Below are positions 11,352 through 23,536 of a DNA stretch of 64,000 nucleotides, one piece after another. Position numbers and translations under genes: made by a program. Below the pieces are notes generated by a model that saw only the letters and a list, made by a program, of their open reading frames with translations, did not search any database and was not told where the DNA came from. How positions within the stretch are numbered: the stretch's first letter is position 1; each line of letters begins with the position of its first letter. Origin of the DNA: Apodospora peruviana (lineage: Eukaryota > Ascomycota > Sordariomycetes > Sordariales > Lasiosphaeriaceae); the NCBI GenBank assembly GCA_033439685.1, contig JAUEDM010000005.1, positions 3,782,001 through 3,846,000 of the forward strand, written 5' to 3'.

Positions 11352-12250
11352 GTGAGTGAGTTGGTGGAGCAGCTCAAACATTGTCCAGTCCCCTATAAGT
11401 CGGCCAACAATGGAAACCCTCCTGTCAGTTGGCTTTGCGATACACTAGGTATTGTCAGAAGTGCTGCACACTGAATTCTGAGGATTTGATCAGAGTTGCA
11501 ACTGTGTCCTTTTCTTCTTCTTCAGCTCTCTGGCTTTGCCAGAGAGCCTTCTTTATATCCATGAATGGTGGCAGGCCGTGCATGTCTGTGGCAACTGGTT
11601 ACAATCCATGATTCTGGCCACTGCTCGAACCTTCCTTTCTGACAGGCACCCCTTTCCATCTGACAGGTATAGTTAGCTAAGTAATCACTAGACACAAAGT
11701 ATCAAAATCCGAACCGTGTCACATCAGCCCTGTTTATGTTCAATGCGGCACCCCTGAAACCCTGGTATCAAACAACAACACGCGGCTGTCGCAGAGCCTT
11801 GGCGCTGGGGCTTGCTTCGGCGCAGTCGTCGATCAAACTCTTGCAGGATGCAACGCCTCCGCTTTGAACAAGGCTTATTTCAATTCCGTCAAGATTCCTG
11901 GATCCCTATTTGCAAATCCGCGTATAAACAGACTTTGATAAAAGAACACGAATATTAAAACGCCCAGAAGTTGGGGAAAAAAGAACCCTCCCTCCCCCCC
12001 CTCCCCCCCCTCCCAATAATCTGACTGATTGACGGAATTTCATTTTCAACACTTTCCATTTTCGCCAGCTTTTCTTCTGTCAAACCTAATAATCAGAATC
12101 ACCAATATCAATTCGAGTCGAGTCCAATCCATATCACGCTCATATCATCAAACTAAACCCGCCATCTCCAGCTCCTCAAAAGCCAGAACACTTCAATAAC
12201 AACCTCGCCTTGCGATCCAATCATCAAATCCAGTTTCTTTCTAATTGAGC
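11352..12250. other. Intergenic, upstream of a small membrane protein gene
   Basis: Includes a C-rich tract (about 11986-12014) and an A/C-rich stretch just before the next start, typical of a fungal promoter and 5' leader. No gene seen. Confidence 0.5.
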
Positions 12251-12772
12251 ATGTGGCACGTCGCAGGATCAGGAAGCACGCTAAGCATAGTCGCCGCCAT
12301 AGTAGTCGTCTCCCTCGTCATACTCATCATCGTGATCGTGACGATATACAAACGGAAACAGAAGAAAAAACTGGCAGACGAGGAGAATGCTTACGCTGCT
12401 AAGATCGCACGCTCATCCGGGAACTCGGATACGTCACAGTTGGCGAGGATGAACCTGACACCGCAGCCATACTATGGTCAACTCCACAGCCCTTTGCCGA
12501 CGACGCCGAGGGATCACTCTTTACCAACAATTTCGAGGGACCACAGCGTGCCACCGACTCCGAGGGGGGATCATCCGTCTTCATATTGGCAGGAGGAGGG
12601 GGCTTCGCTTCTTTCTCCTGGAGGCCGGGGGACACGATTTCAAGAAGGTGAAGGGGCACGCGAAGGCGGCGTGAGCATGCCGGAACGAGCGGCGGTCAGA
12701 CAGCAGTTGAGTGATATTGAGGACGGGGTAATACGCAATGAACGAATGCAAGGTGTTGGGTCGAATAGATGA
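12251..12772 (+). CDS. Small single-pass membrane protein with TPRDHS repeats
   Basis: One exon, 173 residues, starting at the ATG in MWHVAGSGSTLS; an in-frame TTG six bases earlier is not used. Residues about 11-34 form a strongly hydrophobic helix (LSIVAAIVVVSLVILIIVIV) followed by a KRKQKKK stop-transfer cluster, so the tail is probably cytosolic. The tail carries three imperfect repeats (PTTPRDHS, PTISRDHS, PPTPRGDH), possible phosphorylation or SH3-type sites. The layout resembles fungal type I/III membrane adaptor proteins, but I recognise no named family. A long A/C-rich leader precedes the start. Confidence 0.75.
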   Translation: MWHVAGSGSTLSIVAAIVVVSLVILIIVIVTIYKRKQKKKLADEENAYAAKIARSSGNSDTSQLARMNLTPQPYYGQLHSPLPTTPRDHSLPTISRDHSVPPTPRGDHPSSYWQEEGASLLSPGGRGTRFQEGEGAREGGVSMPERAAVRQQLSDIEDGVIRNERMQGVGSNR

Positions 12773-13235
12773 CCGGAAAGATATTGCTAGTCGTGGTTGA
12801 AAGCTGATGGGGGCATTGGAGTCTGGAGCAATTTAAAGAGATTATTGGTCTTGTTTTCGGAGAGAGATCTGTTTTTTGTCTTATATACCTCACATATCAT
12901 ACAGGTCCGTTTTGTTTTGTTCCAATATACGCCATATCTAATAAATACCCTGCCCATAACCAGATAAACACTAATTGTACAGAGCAAATGTGCTTTTCCA
13001 CAATCTCCACATGACTCGAGTGGTTCAACAGTGTTCCACCCAAGATGAGAGTAACTTACCTTCCCGTCCGTCTTCCACTGATGGTCCTCTTCAACACATA
13101 TCCATCTAGATATTGCCCATCTCACCCCCTCCCCAAGCACATCCCCATCCCCTCATGAAACCAAGGTCAAGGTCCACAAACAACCCAATAATCCCCATCC
13201 CAGTCCGGCCCATTTGCGTTCTCATATCCCTCCGT
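12773..13235. other. Convergent 3' flanks
   Basis: The space between two convergent genes; contains their 3' ends and no further gene. Confidence 0.5.
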
Positions 13236-13999
13236 TCAGAACCTCCCACTCTTAAACTCGAGCGTATCCCCTCCAGGAGCGTGCGCCGGCAGGTCATGCT
13301 TCTGACGGGCCTTGACCCCGCTGAGCGGCGACGTTCTACCGCGTGCATCGCTCGTCGGATCCGCCTCCACCTCAACTCTCGACATGTTCGGCGACATCGA
13401 TTTAACAGCGCTAGCCGCCGGATTGACGATATCACTCTGCGTGTCGACTCCGGGCTCTCCAAAAATAGAGTACAGACCCAGCAGCGCGACGGTGCCAATG
13501 CTTGCATACCTATTCCCCTTGAAGTCAGCAACCCATCATATCTACCCCATGTGAGAACTGAGAAAACGAACAGCAGCCCCAAAAACGAAATAAATTCCAT
13601 CATTCCAATATCCGGAGTGAGGGTGAGGAGGTCAGCATACAAAACCTTGTTACTACCCTCATCAGCGGTAGCACTTCCTCTTCTCTCCCTCGCCGCCCTG
13701 GCAGTGGCAGCATTCGATGCCCCCACCGCCTCGGGCGGATCACTAATGTCAATATCCGCGTCGACCATCTCGTCCATGGCGCTCGACGCGGACGTCGATC
13801 TCGGCCGACTACCTCCTGGCGTCGGCTTCGGGCTGCTCACGGGACTGTTGTAACTTCCCAAAGTGGCGAAGCGCTGCTGCAGCGCCGGCAGGTAGAACGC
13901 CTCATGCTGCTGCTGCTGTGCACCAACGAGGGACCCAAACCGCGAGACCGCGGCCCGGAGGGACTGAGTAGAAGTGGTGAGTTTTGTGAGGGGAGGCAT
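13236..13999 (-). CDS. Hypothetical membrane protein with two hydrophobic segments
   Basis: The minus-strand gene starts MPPLTKLTTSTQSLRAAV and ends DTLEFKSGRF. Exon 1 is 13568-13999. The second exon (to 13236) is recognised by the coding-like YASIGTVALLGLYSIFGEPG. The join best keeping frame is an intron 13518-13567 with a weak GTTTTC donor and a CTGAC branch before CAAG; a GTTCTC donor nine bases further is the alternative, so the exact join is unsure. The product is about 237 residues. It has a disordered N-terminus with a Gln run, a Ser/Pro segment, an acidic patch (MVDADIDISD), then two hydrophobic stretches across the intron, MMEFISFLGLLFVF and IGTVALLGLYSIFG. The family is not recognised. 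An ER or mitochondrial membrane is a guess only. Confidence 0.65.
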
Positions 14000-14752
14000 T
14001 TTGTTTCTGTTACTTGTCGGATGGATTGTAAATAGGAGAGGGAGAAAGAGCAGAACAGAACAAATGTTGCCCCCTTGTTATGCGCATCTACTTATAACAA
14101 GACAAGACAGCGGACATGAGCGGCGTGGGTTGGGTTTGCGCAAAACTGTTTGCGCTACTGTGACGTATCCGTGATCGTACGTCCGTCCGAGGCCTTACCC
14201 CAGGTGAGGTAACCTCGTCGGAGCTGCTATCCGCCAGATTTGACCGACTTGGGACTGTCCTTGTTCAAAGTATCCGTCGCTTCATAAAAATTACATAAAT
14301 GGCATGATTTTCCGGGATAAGGAGTGAAGAGTGACGAGAAGAGGTGCCCGGCCGCAGGAACACTGCAGATTTGTGCCTGGTCGGACGGACTCCTTTCCAG
14401 ATCCCCAATGCACCGCGTAATGCCGTCCAGATTCCATATCATGCAAACAGTCCTCTCGGATATTCCTAGGTTCCAAGCCAATTATGAATCTGTTCAAGAT
14501 ATGGCCTTGACAAGTAACAACCCAGATAACGCCATGAACCTGTGGTATGTTTCGTTGCCGATTCCTCCATCCCTTACACACAACACTTTGCAACCGGTAT
14601 GTCCGTGAAAAAAAAGCCAAAGAAAGAAAGGAAAAAACCAAGCTCCCCAAGTACCAATCCCAAACCCTTTAAACCCCGACTCAACGAAATCAAGGAAAAA
14701 AGCCATCACTCCCGCTTGCCACAGCTTGGGGTATCATGCAAGTGAAAACAAA
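14000..14752. other. Intergenic between the membrane protein promoter and the RNase H1 3' end
   Basis: Short mutually overlapping frames only; no RNA gene or domain seen. Confidence 0.5.
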
Positions 14753-15889
14753 TCACGCCGGCATCGCCTTCCTCGCGCCCGCCACAGCCAACAGGTCGGC
14801 CGCAATATTTCCCGAGTCACTGGCGTGGCCCTTGACCCAGATGAACTGCGTCTTCGTGCCCTTTGCCTCGCGCGCCCTCAACCGGTTTATTATCGGCCGG
14901 ATGATGTCCTGGTTCTGGACATCACCGTTCCGAGTCATCCAGTTGTTGCGCTCCCAGCTCTGGAACCACTCGGTCACGCATTGGATCGCGTACTTACTGT
15001 CGCTGCGGATCTCGCAGGACTTGTCGTCGCCGAGCACTTCGAAGGTGCGCAGGATGGCCATCAGCTCGGCGCGCTGGTTTGTCTGCGGCATGCCTTCGAG
15101 CCTTTCCGAGATGTTTCTGCAGCAGACGGTCAGCTTGTCACTTCTTCTCTTTCCCAAGGTGGTGTCATCACATACCTCGGATCTCCTTCTCCAAAGTAGA
15201 CGCCCACGCCAGCCATTGCGCCGCGCTTGCCGTTGCCCAGGGCGCTGCCGTCCGTGTACACGATATCCACTTCCTCGGCTCTACTAGTAGCTGTCACGGA
15301 ATGAATCTTCGCTGTCACCTTGGCCTTCTTAGCCGGCGGTGCTTGCACAACTTGTAGCTCCTCCTCTTCGTCTTCGTCATCCGAGATCTCAAGAGGGGCA
15401 AATTTTGCTGGAGTCGTATTACTGTTGTTGTTGCCGTAGGTGCGCACAAACGCCTCGGCCTCGGCCCGGGTCTCGAACCGCTTGTACTTGGGGCCCTTCC
15501 AGCCGACGATGGCCTCTGAGGCCTTGGACCAGTCCGTGTAGACGCCCGGGGTGCGTCCGATCGCAACGCCGTAGAAGCGCTCGGGTTTGTCGCCGTCGCC
15601 GCGCGATGGGGGGTCTCGGCCGGCTACGAACGCCGAGGCGTCTTCGCGGGAGAGGAAAGACTTGACTAATTGGGTGTCGGTAGATGTTAGCTTGGGACTC
15701 AGGACAGGTGGAAGGGCTGCAGAGAAGGGATAACAAACACTGCGCTCCCTTGAAGCCCGAGATCTGCTGCTGGCAGAGCTTCCAGTCCATGTAGACGCCC
15801 GGCTTGTATCCAGCACGCACAGCGTAGTACTTTGTCTCGTCAGCACCCATCTTGCGCTTTTTGGACGGCGGACCGCCTGCTTTGGTCAT
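14753..15889 (-). CDS. Ribonuclease H1 with two hybrid-binding domains
   Basis: Three exons (15739-15889, 15176-15665, 14753-15116) encode 334 residues; introns of 73 and 59 nt keep phase. The start is the ATG of MTKAGGPPSKKRKMG; an in-frame GTG upstream was rejected. The enzyme cuts the RNA strand of RNA-DNA hybrids and acts in R-loop and Okazaki primer removal. Two N-terminal caulimovirus-VI/RNase-H1-type hybrid-binding domains are seen: KYYAVRAGYKPGVYMDW with GFKGAQFKSF split by intron 1, and RFYGVAIGRTPGVYTDW with GWKGPKYKRF. An acidic linker (SDDEDEEEEL) and basic patch follow, then the catalytic core with the four acidic residues in YTDGSALGN, NQRAELMAI, SDSKYAIQ and NIAADLLA. KKRK near the start suits nuclear import. 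Confidence 0.95.
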
Positions 15890-17092
15890 GTTGATGAAGA
15901 TAAGGGTATTGTCGTAGGGCCTGCGAATGTAATCGATTCCACGCAGGACCAATCGAGCCACCTCGTCCCGGGGAAAGATACGCCGCTCTATATAGAAGCA
16001 GCGTGCAATCGTGCGAGGAGTGGTATGTTTCGAGTTGTCTCAAGGTAGGGGCAAAACCGAAACGGCTTTGTCGAATTGACTTTGACTAGCAGCGCTGCTG
16101 GTGATGGCGTTGGGTGGCTGTCGAGCAAACGGCGAGAGGAAAAGAAGCGGAGAGGGGTTTGGGGCTGCGGGGAGCGGAGTCAAGCCCTCTGCATCGTCGC
16201 GAGACAGGCGAGACCGGCGAGAAAGGGTCGCCCTTTCAGAAGTGATTGTTGCAGGTTGGTGGATCTGATCTCTGGGGCTCAGCTTGCAGGGCTGAAGAGT
16301 TTGAGATAGGACAGAGACACTTCGTAGTGCGAGATGGCAGAATTGTGGAGGTATCACGCTGGAGGGGGTTCTCGGAGCTCTCTCTGCGCGTTTTCTTTGG
16401 ACGCGACACCCCCACGATAAGATAACACGGCCGGGAACCCAAAACCCCGATGTCTGATAACGTAAGCAATATCAGCAGTCTTTCTTCCCCAAAGGAACAC
16501 CGACTGAACTTTTTCTTTTCGGTCCAAACATTTGTCATGACAACAAGGCCTTGATGACACCATATCCTGCTGGCCAGGTTTAGCCAGCGATTCAATGATG
16601 ACCATGGTTGCAGAAAGGAAGTAAAAGGTTGTCATGAATGGCCAAGATTTCTAAAACTTGGAGCGAGTGCCATGTTGGAAAATGGAAATGATTGCAGAAA
16701 TCGGTTGAATTGGAAAAGAAAGACTGCCTCGGGGGATTCCACAAGGCCAGTATTAAGTACCATATCTTTCTGGCTTTGTCACAAGCCACCACAGGGCTCA
16801 CAAGTCTGTCTGTCAAGGACTCAAGTCATGACCACGCGATCGTGGACCCAATGACGCTGTAATATCCGCAATTCCAGTACGAATGCCCGCTGACTCGTCA
16901 GAAGTGTAATTAACTTCAGCGGACTCGGTAGCCGACACTTCACCGGTCGGAGCCTACTCGCGAACGCTAAAAACGTCGTCTGACCAGAAGTAGTTCTCTG
17001 ACGAGTATAAAACACGCATGTTGTGCCCAAAGAATTCCTCTCCGCAAAATCTACGACAAACTTGAACCAACATTCGCCTCGACGACTACAAG
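15890..17092. other. Intergenic; promoter with TATA box for the 14-residue-repeat gene
   Basis: Upstream flank of RNase H1 and of the next gene. A clear TATAAAA lies at 17006-17012, 81 bases before the ATG at 17093. No gene seen in between. Confidence 0.55.
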
Positions 17093-17776
17093 ATGGATAA
17101 CGAAAATCTCACCGAGCACGGGGTGGCCATAAAGCTTCTCGACAAACAGCTCGACGAGCACAAAAATGGCCACATCGACCCTTAAATCCCGCCTCGACAA
17201 GTACGAGATGGCCACATCGAGCCTTTCATCCCACGTCGCCGAGTACAAAAGGGCCACATCGCGCCTTGATGACATCAACCCCGACGAGTTCGAGATGGCT
17301 ACAGTGCGCTTTGATAAACAGCTCGACGAGTACGAAATGGACACATTGCGTCTTGCCACCCGCATCAACAAGTACGCGATGCTTACATCGTTCATTAACA
17401 TCCACATCAAAAAATACAAGATAATCAAGTCGCGCCGGTCGGTTCGGAAACTGGCTACCAAAGACACCAAGAAAGCCCCTCGGCAAGTACAAGATAGCCA
17501 AGCCGCGCCTGTAGGATCCGAAGTTCAACAGATGTGAGTCCCTTCCACCTAGCTAATAAACCCTACTGGATAGAAATGTTGACCATTAACACATAAAATG
17601 ATAGCCGCTACAGCCGCTTTGGGGTTCGTCCAATGCGTGCCATACTTCCCCCAAGAAGTGTCCTGCCGGTGACCGCTGTGATAACCGAGACGGAGCGGAG
17701 GCTGAAGGAGTTGCTTGGCAGTCCCCGAAAGATGACGAGTGGCCTGATCAGTGCCGGCAACAGTAATGCTGCGTGA
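17093..17776 (+). pseudogene. 14-residue (42-bp) tandem-repeat protein gene with a one-base frameshift
   Basis: Coding starts at ATG 17093 (MDNENLTEHG) and runs through consecutive 42-bp units, each ending in a D-E/K-Y-E/K-like tetrad: LDKQLDEHK, LKSRLDKYE, SSHVAEYK, DINPDEFE, DKQLDEYE, ATRINKYA, NIHIKKYK. Most units begin MAT or a close form. Near 17163-17167 a run of five A, where four would keep frame, breaks the first unit from the rest. From there the frame continues to a GTGAGT donor at 17534. Exon 2 (17605-17776) reads YSRFGVRPMRAILPPRS and ends SAGNSNAA. The periodic amphipathic units suggest long helices. The family is unknown to me. The shift may be true decay, strain variation or a sequencing error. 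TATA box at 17006. Confidence 0.6.
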
Positions 17777-19182
17777 AGGAGGGTCGTTAGTTCTTCTCTT
17801 CGTTTGCTGCTTTTCCCCTCTATCTTGTTTTTTTCTTTTCGGCTGTAAAGGGGCACACCTGTGGTGTCGGAGCCAGACATAAGTCTCATCTCAGGCAGAA
17901 ACACTTTCAATTTCTACTTTTGTTGTCTTGTCGAAGGCAGGGATATCTTTCCAACAGTCCGTTGTCAGATCAGCTCAAAGGGCATGGTTTCAAACTCCAA
18001 AGTGGCATGTGCCAGTTGTTTGTCTTCAATTAAACATGCATACATCAAAGAGAATCCCGAGAAAAGAGAGAGCCCCCCTCAGATACGTCTGGGGCTTCAG
18101 CTATTGCCCACTCCCGGCGCATTCAACATCCCGAGTGTCTTCAATTTCAAACGGCTGATCAATATGTTGGTGTCGAGATAAACTACCGGGCCGTTAATTG
18201 TCAGATATTGTTCAACATGGAAGTCATATCAATATCCTCTGCAGACGGACTGACAGGTCTTATTGGGCCATGACCTACTTATATTTGTGGCACCTTACGA
18301 TAACGTTACCACTATTTTCCCATGTTATCGGGGAGATAGGAGTTTGTTGGTGAACGTCTCCCCACAAATATAAAGTGGCATGAACCGGCCCATCGGCAGG
18401 CTCTGATCTCGGAAGAGCCTCCGATTCCCACGCTCATGTAACATAGTCCGAGTTCGCGTTCTAGAACTCCCCGTCATAACCAGCCCACAGACCGTCCGTT
18501 GTGTTGGGACCGGGATGTGTTGATGCGGGTAATAAGCGTGCGAACAACACGTGTGTAACCGCTTCAGGCTATAGAACACCCTTTCACGATAATGCTGCAA
18601 CATAAAAAAAAATACGCGGGTTGGCGGCCGCTCGCGTGGATCTTGGCACCACCAAATGGAGATAATCAACATGGATGCTGTACCCCCTTTTATCCTTGGC
18701 ATCTGATTGGGCGTGCTGCGTCGTAACCGCACAACACAGGCATGAGACCATATTGGTCGAGTCCAATAGGGATGTTTTCTCCCCAAGGGTATCCATGGTT
18801 GATTCCACATACACGGCGACCTTGGAAGACTACGATAGTGTCGGATTGTAACCGAGGAGTGACAAAAAACCGAGCCCATGGTTGCGGACAGACGTCGTTA
18901 TGTGCCGAGGACAGACATGATCTGCCGAGCTGCACAGGCCAAAACCCCGTTTTGTCTTTTGTAGACCCTGCCATCGTTTGATGTAACACGAGTATCTGTG
19001 GGAGCTTGCTTGCCAACAGATCAAGCCTATGGTATTGATTGGAGCGGATAGGTTATGACCGGGTCTGTTCTTAAATCTGGCATGGTCCCAGACGCGTGGA
19101 AACCATGCGCCAACTCTTCTTTTCCAATATTGAGCGAACCTTCCAACCTCCTCAAGATCGTCCCTAGCTCAAACCGGACAAA
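17777..19182. other. Intergenic upstream of tyrosinase
   Basis: Open frames here lack codon bias, domains and splice sites. No gene seen; promoter of tyrosinase in the last few hundred bases. Confidence 0.5.
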
Positions 19183-20476
19183 ATGGGACCAATTAATCAT
19201 ATTGTCCTGGTCTTCCAGGCTATCTCAGCACTCGCGTCCCCAACAAATGCATTTTCCCAGAAGCCTACTACAGGAGGCGCAATGAGCCAGTTGACCCACC
19301 TTGCTCAGGCTGCCTATGCTCAAGCAAAGCAACAAGCCGCTTCGCCAGATCTCCAAAAGCATGATGGCAACATTTGCTCATGGAAGGACGTCAAAGTCAG
19401 GAGAGAATGGTAAGTCGCCCCCAAGCAAGACCGAGGCAGCCATTCAACTCACGGAGTAAAACAGGGGAGACCTAAGCAAAGCCGAACGAACGGAGTACAT
19501 CAACGCCGTAAAATGCTTTCAATCTACACCTCCTCGGTATTCACAGACCATCGTGCCCGGGGCAAGATCTCGCTACGACGACTTCCTCGCCACGCACATA
19601 AACCAAACCCAAACCATCCACTCGACCGGCAACTTTCTAGGTTGGCACCGCTACTACACGTGGCTGTACGAGCAGGCTCTACATGAGGAGTGCGGATACA
19701 CTGGGACTCAGCCATACTGGGACTGGGCTCTAACAGCCGAAACAGGCCTCCACGCCTCTCCAATCTTCGACGGCACCGCGACCTCAATGTCCGGCGACGG
19801 CGTTCCCATCCCCAACCAGCAACCCATAGCCCTACTAGGCGACCCATCCCAAAACCTCCCACCAATCATGCTGCCGTCAGGCACAGGCGGCGGCTGCATC
19901 GCCACCGGTCCATTCGCCAACCTGACCGTCAACATGGGACCGGTGGAACTCGACGCACCAGGCGGCATCCATAAATCAGCCAACCTTTCCGCTCCGGGGG
20001 GCGTCTTCGCCTACAACCCGCGCTGCGTGAAACGCGACCTCACCGACGAGATCAACAGGAAATACTCGAGCGCCGCTTTAACACTCTCCAATATCTTGGA
20101 CACAAAGAATATAGACGAGTTCCAGACGCTGATGCAAGGCGCGCCGGCGAATGCCATCGGCATCCACGGCGGGGGCCACTATTCCCTCGGCGGCGATCCA
20201 GGGCGAGATGTGTTTGCGTCACCTGGAGATCCGGCGTTTTATCTGTTGCATGGGAACATTGATAGGGTGTGGTGGATCTGGCAGATGTTGGACCCTCAGC
20301 AACGAGTTTATGGAGAGGATGCGGTGATGGGAACGAGGACGTTTATGAATAATCCGCCGAGCGAGAACGCGACGTTGGATGATTGGGTTGAGTATGGGGA
20401 GGCGGCTGGGCCGAGGAGGAAACTAAGGGAGCTGATGAGTACCCAGAGCGGACCGTTTTGTTATGTTTACTTGTGA
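19183..20476 (+). CDS. Tyrosinase copper-binding domain protein (secreted, short form)
   Basis: Two exons (19183-19409, 19465-20476) give 412 residues; the 55-nt intron is GTAAGT...ACAG. The N-terminus (HIVLVFQAISALASPTNA) looks like a signal peptide. The type 3 copper centre is visible: CuA with DDFLATHINQTQTIH and FLGWHRYYTWLYEQAL, then QPYWDWAL; CuB with GIHGGGHYSLGG and DPAFYLLHGNIDRVWW. Such enzymes oxidise phenols to quinones in pigment, secondary metabolism or lignin-related chemistry. It lacks the long C-terminal lid domain of fungal intracellular tyrosinases and ends just after the core, like secreted short tyrosinases and catechol or o-aminophenol oxidases. Which substrate it uses cannot be read here. 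Confidence 0.93.
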
Positions 20477-21829
20477 GATATTGGGTTTTAGGGTTGTTGA
20501 CTTTGATGATGTCATCTTGTGTTGCAATGTCAGGGCCTTACCTTATATATTGCAGTAGGTTCCAAATCCGACGGACCTGTTCTTTTGGTCCAGTAGTATT
20601 GCACACTTACCTACCTTACCTAGGAGCTTGAGAAACGTCTCACTTATATTGGAAGAACGAAAGCATTATGGGATTAAATTAAACACAATACTCACCTCAC
20701 AACGATTACTGCGGTAAATACATGTAAAGACTTTTGAAGTAAGCTACATAATCTATAGGCCTACAGATTTTATAACAGCTTGACCTGAAATGGAGAGTAA
20801 TAAACTTTCTAGAAGGAAAGGAGGTACGAAATCTCTTTCCTAACGAGAACTTTAGTAGTTTAGGAAAGTAGGAGCCAAAGGTACGTCTCCCGACTGAAGA
20901 GAACTCCAGGGCTGTCTTTTCAGAAAAATAAACGTCTGTATCCGACGGGATTAACGAGCTTGGACTGGAATAACGGAATTGGAGATTTCATGCTTTAAAG
21001 CGAATCCAGTACGATGAGTATAATAAGGGCACTCTGAGTCATGTGAAACAAACCCTCTTATGGGAAAACTCCCTTGAGTTAGAAATACAACAAGGATTAA
21101 CTCTCAATTACAGATCTCGTCGTGGCTGTCCATGATCTGCCAAACCTGACGGTAAAGCTGTTCATATGCAGCAGAGGGCTTGCTGATGGCACGAAGGTTG
21201 GCCGTGGGGACGGGGACAGCAGAATCAGACGTTTTGGGTATTGAAATTACCGGTGTTCTCAGGGGAGATTGTTGCAATATCGAAGGGATATGGGCAAGGT
21301 CACGACGTCAAATTGTTGAATATCTAGAAGTGGTTGTGGTGTTAAGAATTACATGTGGTGAGCCGTAGCTATCATAGTCACTATTACGTTCCTCCATCTC
21401 TTCAGTTGGGATGAATGGGGCCTGATGAGCGAATGGTAGCGAAACGAGGTCCGCGGGGATTTACGACGATAGCGGCTGCGTTTCTCCGTCTGCGTGACTC
21501 GTTCTCGCGTAGTAATGCTAAGCTATGAGGTATGATAGAAGCGAATTGTTATTTGCGCGTAGATCCATCTTAAGGCTGTCGACTTTCTTGCTAATTGGTG
21601 GTAAGGCCGGAATCTACGGATCTGAACATGTTGGAATCTCATTTTTCCAGAAAAAAAAAAGACATCCGTCGCCAGTACCATTTTGAAGTTTTCACAAGCC
21701 TTTTACAATATACAGTAACAAACAGCAGCAACTGCAATATTTTCAATACGAATCGAACAAAATGGCACTGTAAGTGTCTTACTTTCTTACCTTTTTTTTT
21801 TCAATTTGCAAGAATGTCCTAGGATAGGA
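20477..21829. other. AT-rich intergenic region
   Basis: Low-GC, low-coding-potential sequence between tyrosinase and a degraded gene zone. No terminal repeats or genes found by eye. The base composition would suit old RIP-affected sequence but I could not align it to anything. Confidence 0.45.
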
Positions 21830-23536
21830 CGAGGAGAATCCGATCGAGTTGCGGGAGCTGTCATCACGTCAAACTCCACGTTAGGACCAGGTATAAAATG
21901 ATACATGCCCAGCAACCCAGACCACCGTGTCCATTGTTGTGAATTTATTATTGATGGTTTCGAACTGGGCCCGGAGATCCCTCTCGAGAGAGTCGAACTG
22001 TCCCCTTCTGTCAGGAAGCGAGGATATTCTCGTTGCCTCCAGCCAAAAATAGGCATGACGCTTGGGGTTGATTCGCCATTTTGTATTGCAGCCTGTCATT
22101 GATCATTTCAGCGTGGGCGTCGGTGAGCTGAGCCGCATGCCCGTTAACCCAATGTGGCTTCTCTAGAGCCAATTCATTTTGACCTGGATGGCTCTCCTTA
22201 CCGTCTTTCCTCGGGTCACGATGTCGCGAAAGGATAATCGAGTGTTGTTCCAAACGGGCAGCACCCTGTGGCCTAGCCGCTGGGCAACGGATCTAAACCC
22301 TGGGAATTACACCCCGTGCCGGTGGATCGGCAGGCACATCGAACTGTTGGAAGGTCTTGATGATCAAAATTTCAGCGTAATGAACTGCTGAAAAGAATGA
22401 AATCATGACTGGTCTGGGTTTCTCTTACGTATAGGTTCTTAACCCGGAACAGCTCGATGTCGCGAGTCGCGGCGTTGCTCGAGCTGATAAGAACCCGAAG
22501 ACACTCCAGTGCAATCTACAGGGTGCGATGCTTCCACGAAGTCTTCAAGACGGCTGCGCTGGCGCAAAGTAGTTCTCCGGATGCTGAAGGTAAACAAAGA
22601 GCACCAATCGGCGAAGTTGTTCACGTCAATTCCTTTTACTTGGTCTCGTAGAGGTCGCCCAAAGCTCAAATTTGAGCAATCTCTTCTGCCATGCCAACCA
22701 CCTTGACTGTTGGGCCCGTGTGGGACTGCGAGGTTGTTGTAGCCAATCCTTCCAAAGGTATCAATAACACAATCGAGGCAGTTTTAACCCAAAGCCGTGC
22801 GTATCGGCGTCGATCCGGCTAAAGACGTAGCAAGCGTGACGATCGGTACGCGGTGTGGTGGAGGATGGGTAACGGAGCCGAGAAGGCCGAGAGATGGTCG
22901 CTGGGATGCCATAGTCGTGCCTTTCTAGTGCCTGGGAAGCTTGTTCCGCACAGGAAGTCTTACTCTGGAACCTGTCTGGGATACCCACCAACAGGGCATA
23001 TTCTGGAACCAACTCCGTGCACTTCTCAGCCCACTTCCCCACGTCGTCGCCATCATCTCCAGGGACGATCGAGGAGCGCTTGGCAATCGCAAAGATAGTG
23101 TTCAGCACAGAGAGTTTCGTCCGTGTCCATGACGTTTCGCTAGGGTCTCCCAGGCGGCAATGCGGAGTTATTTGTTCGCGACGGATGGCTGTGATTGGGT
23201 ATACGCCTCTTGCGGGTTAAACCCCATCGCCAACAAAATGGCATTTACGATTGTGAACAGGCTACAATTATAATCGTTGTTCTGGCTTGGCACCTGGTAA
23301 TTATTTATCTCCCAATCGCGAGCCACAAACCTTTTATTGAGTAGGGCGCAGACCCAGTTCATCAGCAGCCTCTCGACCGCGGTATTTCTGACACTTCCCA
23401 ACATCGAGTCGATATGAGCAATATAACCCTTATTAGGATGAACCACGGCTAGAGTCCAGTGACAGCCCGAGCAAATAGGAATCAGAATCGTATCGATGCT
23501 GAGAAAGTTGTCTTTTGTGATGTTTCTCAACGCCAT
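21830..23536 (-). pseudogene. Relic of a Ulp1-like (C48) cysteine protease gene
   Basis: The best part (23168-23536, minus strand) shows a Ulp1/SENP-like catalytic core: His in GCHWTLAVVHP, Asp in AHIDSMLGS, and the Gln/Cys pair in SQNNDYNCSLF. Ulp1-type enzymes remove SUMO or related modifiers; many fungal members of unknown target exist. After NPQEAYTQSQPSVANK a stop is met, yet related-looking coding sequence continues in broken frames: IRPGDDGDD-like and EYALLVGIPDRFQSK blocks near 22900-23050, VKGIDVNNFADW near 22600, and RLQYKMANQPQ near 22085. No start exon or clean splice set could be assembled. I call it a pseudogene, but an undetected multi-exon gene remains possible. Confidence 0.5.

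Noticed and set aside
15890..15961. Longer RNase H1 with an N-terminal targeting sequence
   Set aside because: The upstream extension starts with GTG, not ATG, so the start was set at 15889.
18325..18879. 184-codon minus-strand frame
   Set aside because: No domain, no codon preference, no splice logic, and low-complexity Arg/Thr content in intergenic DNA.
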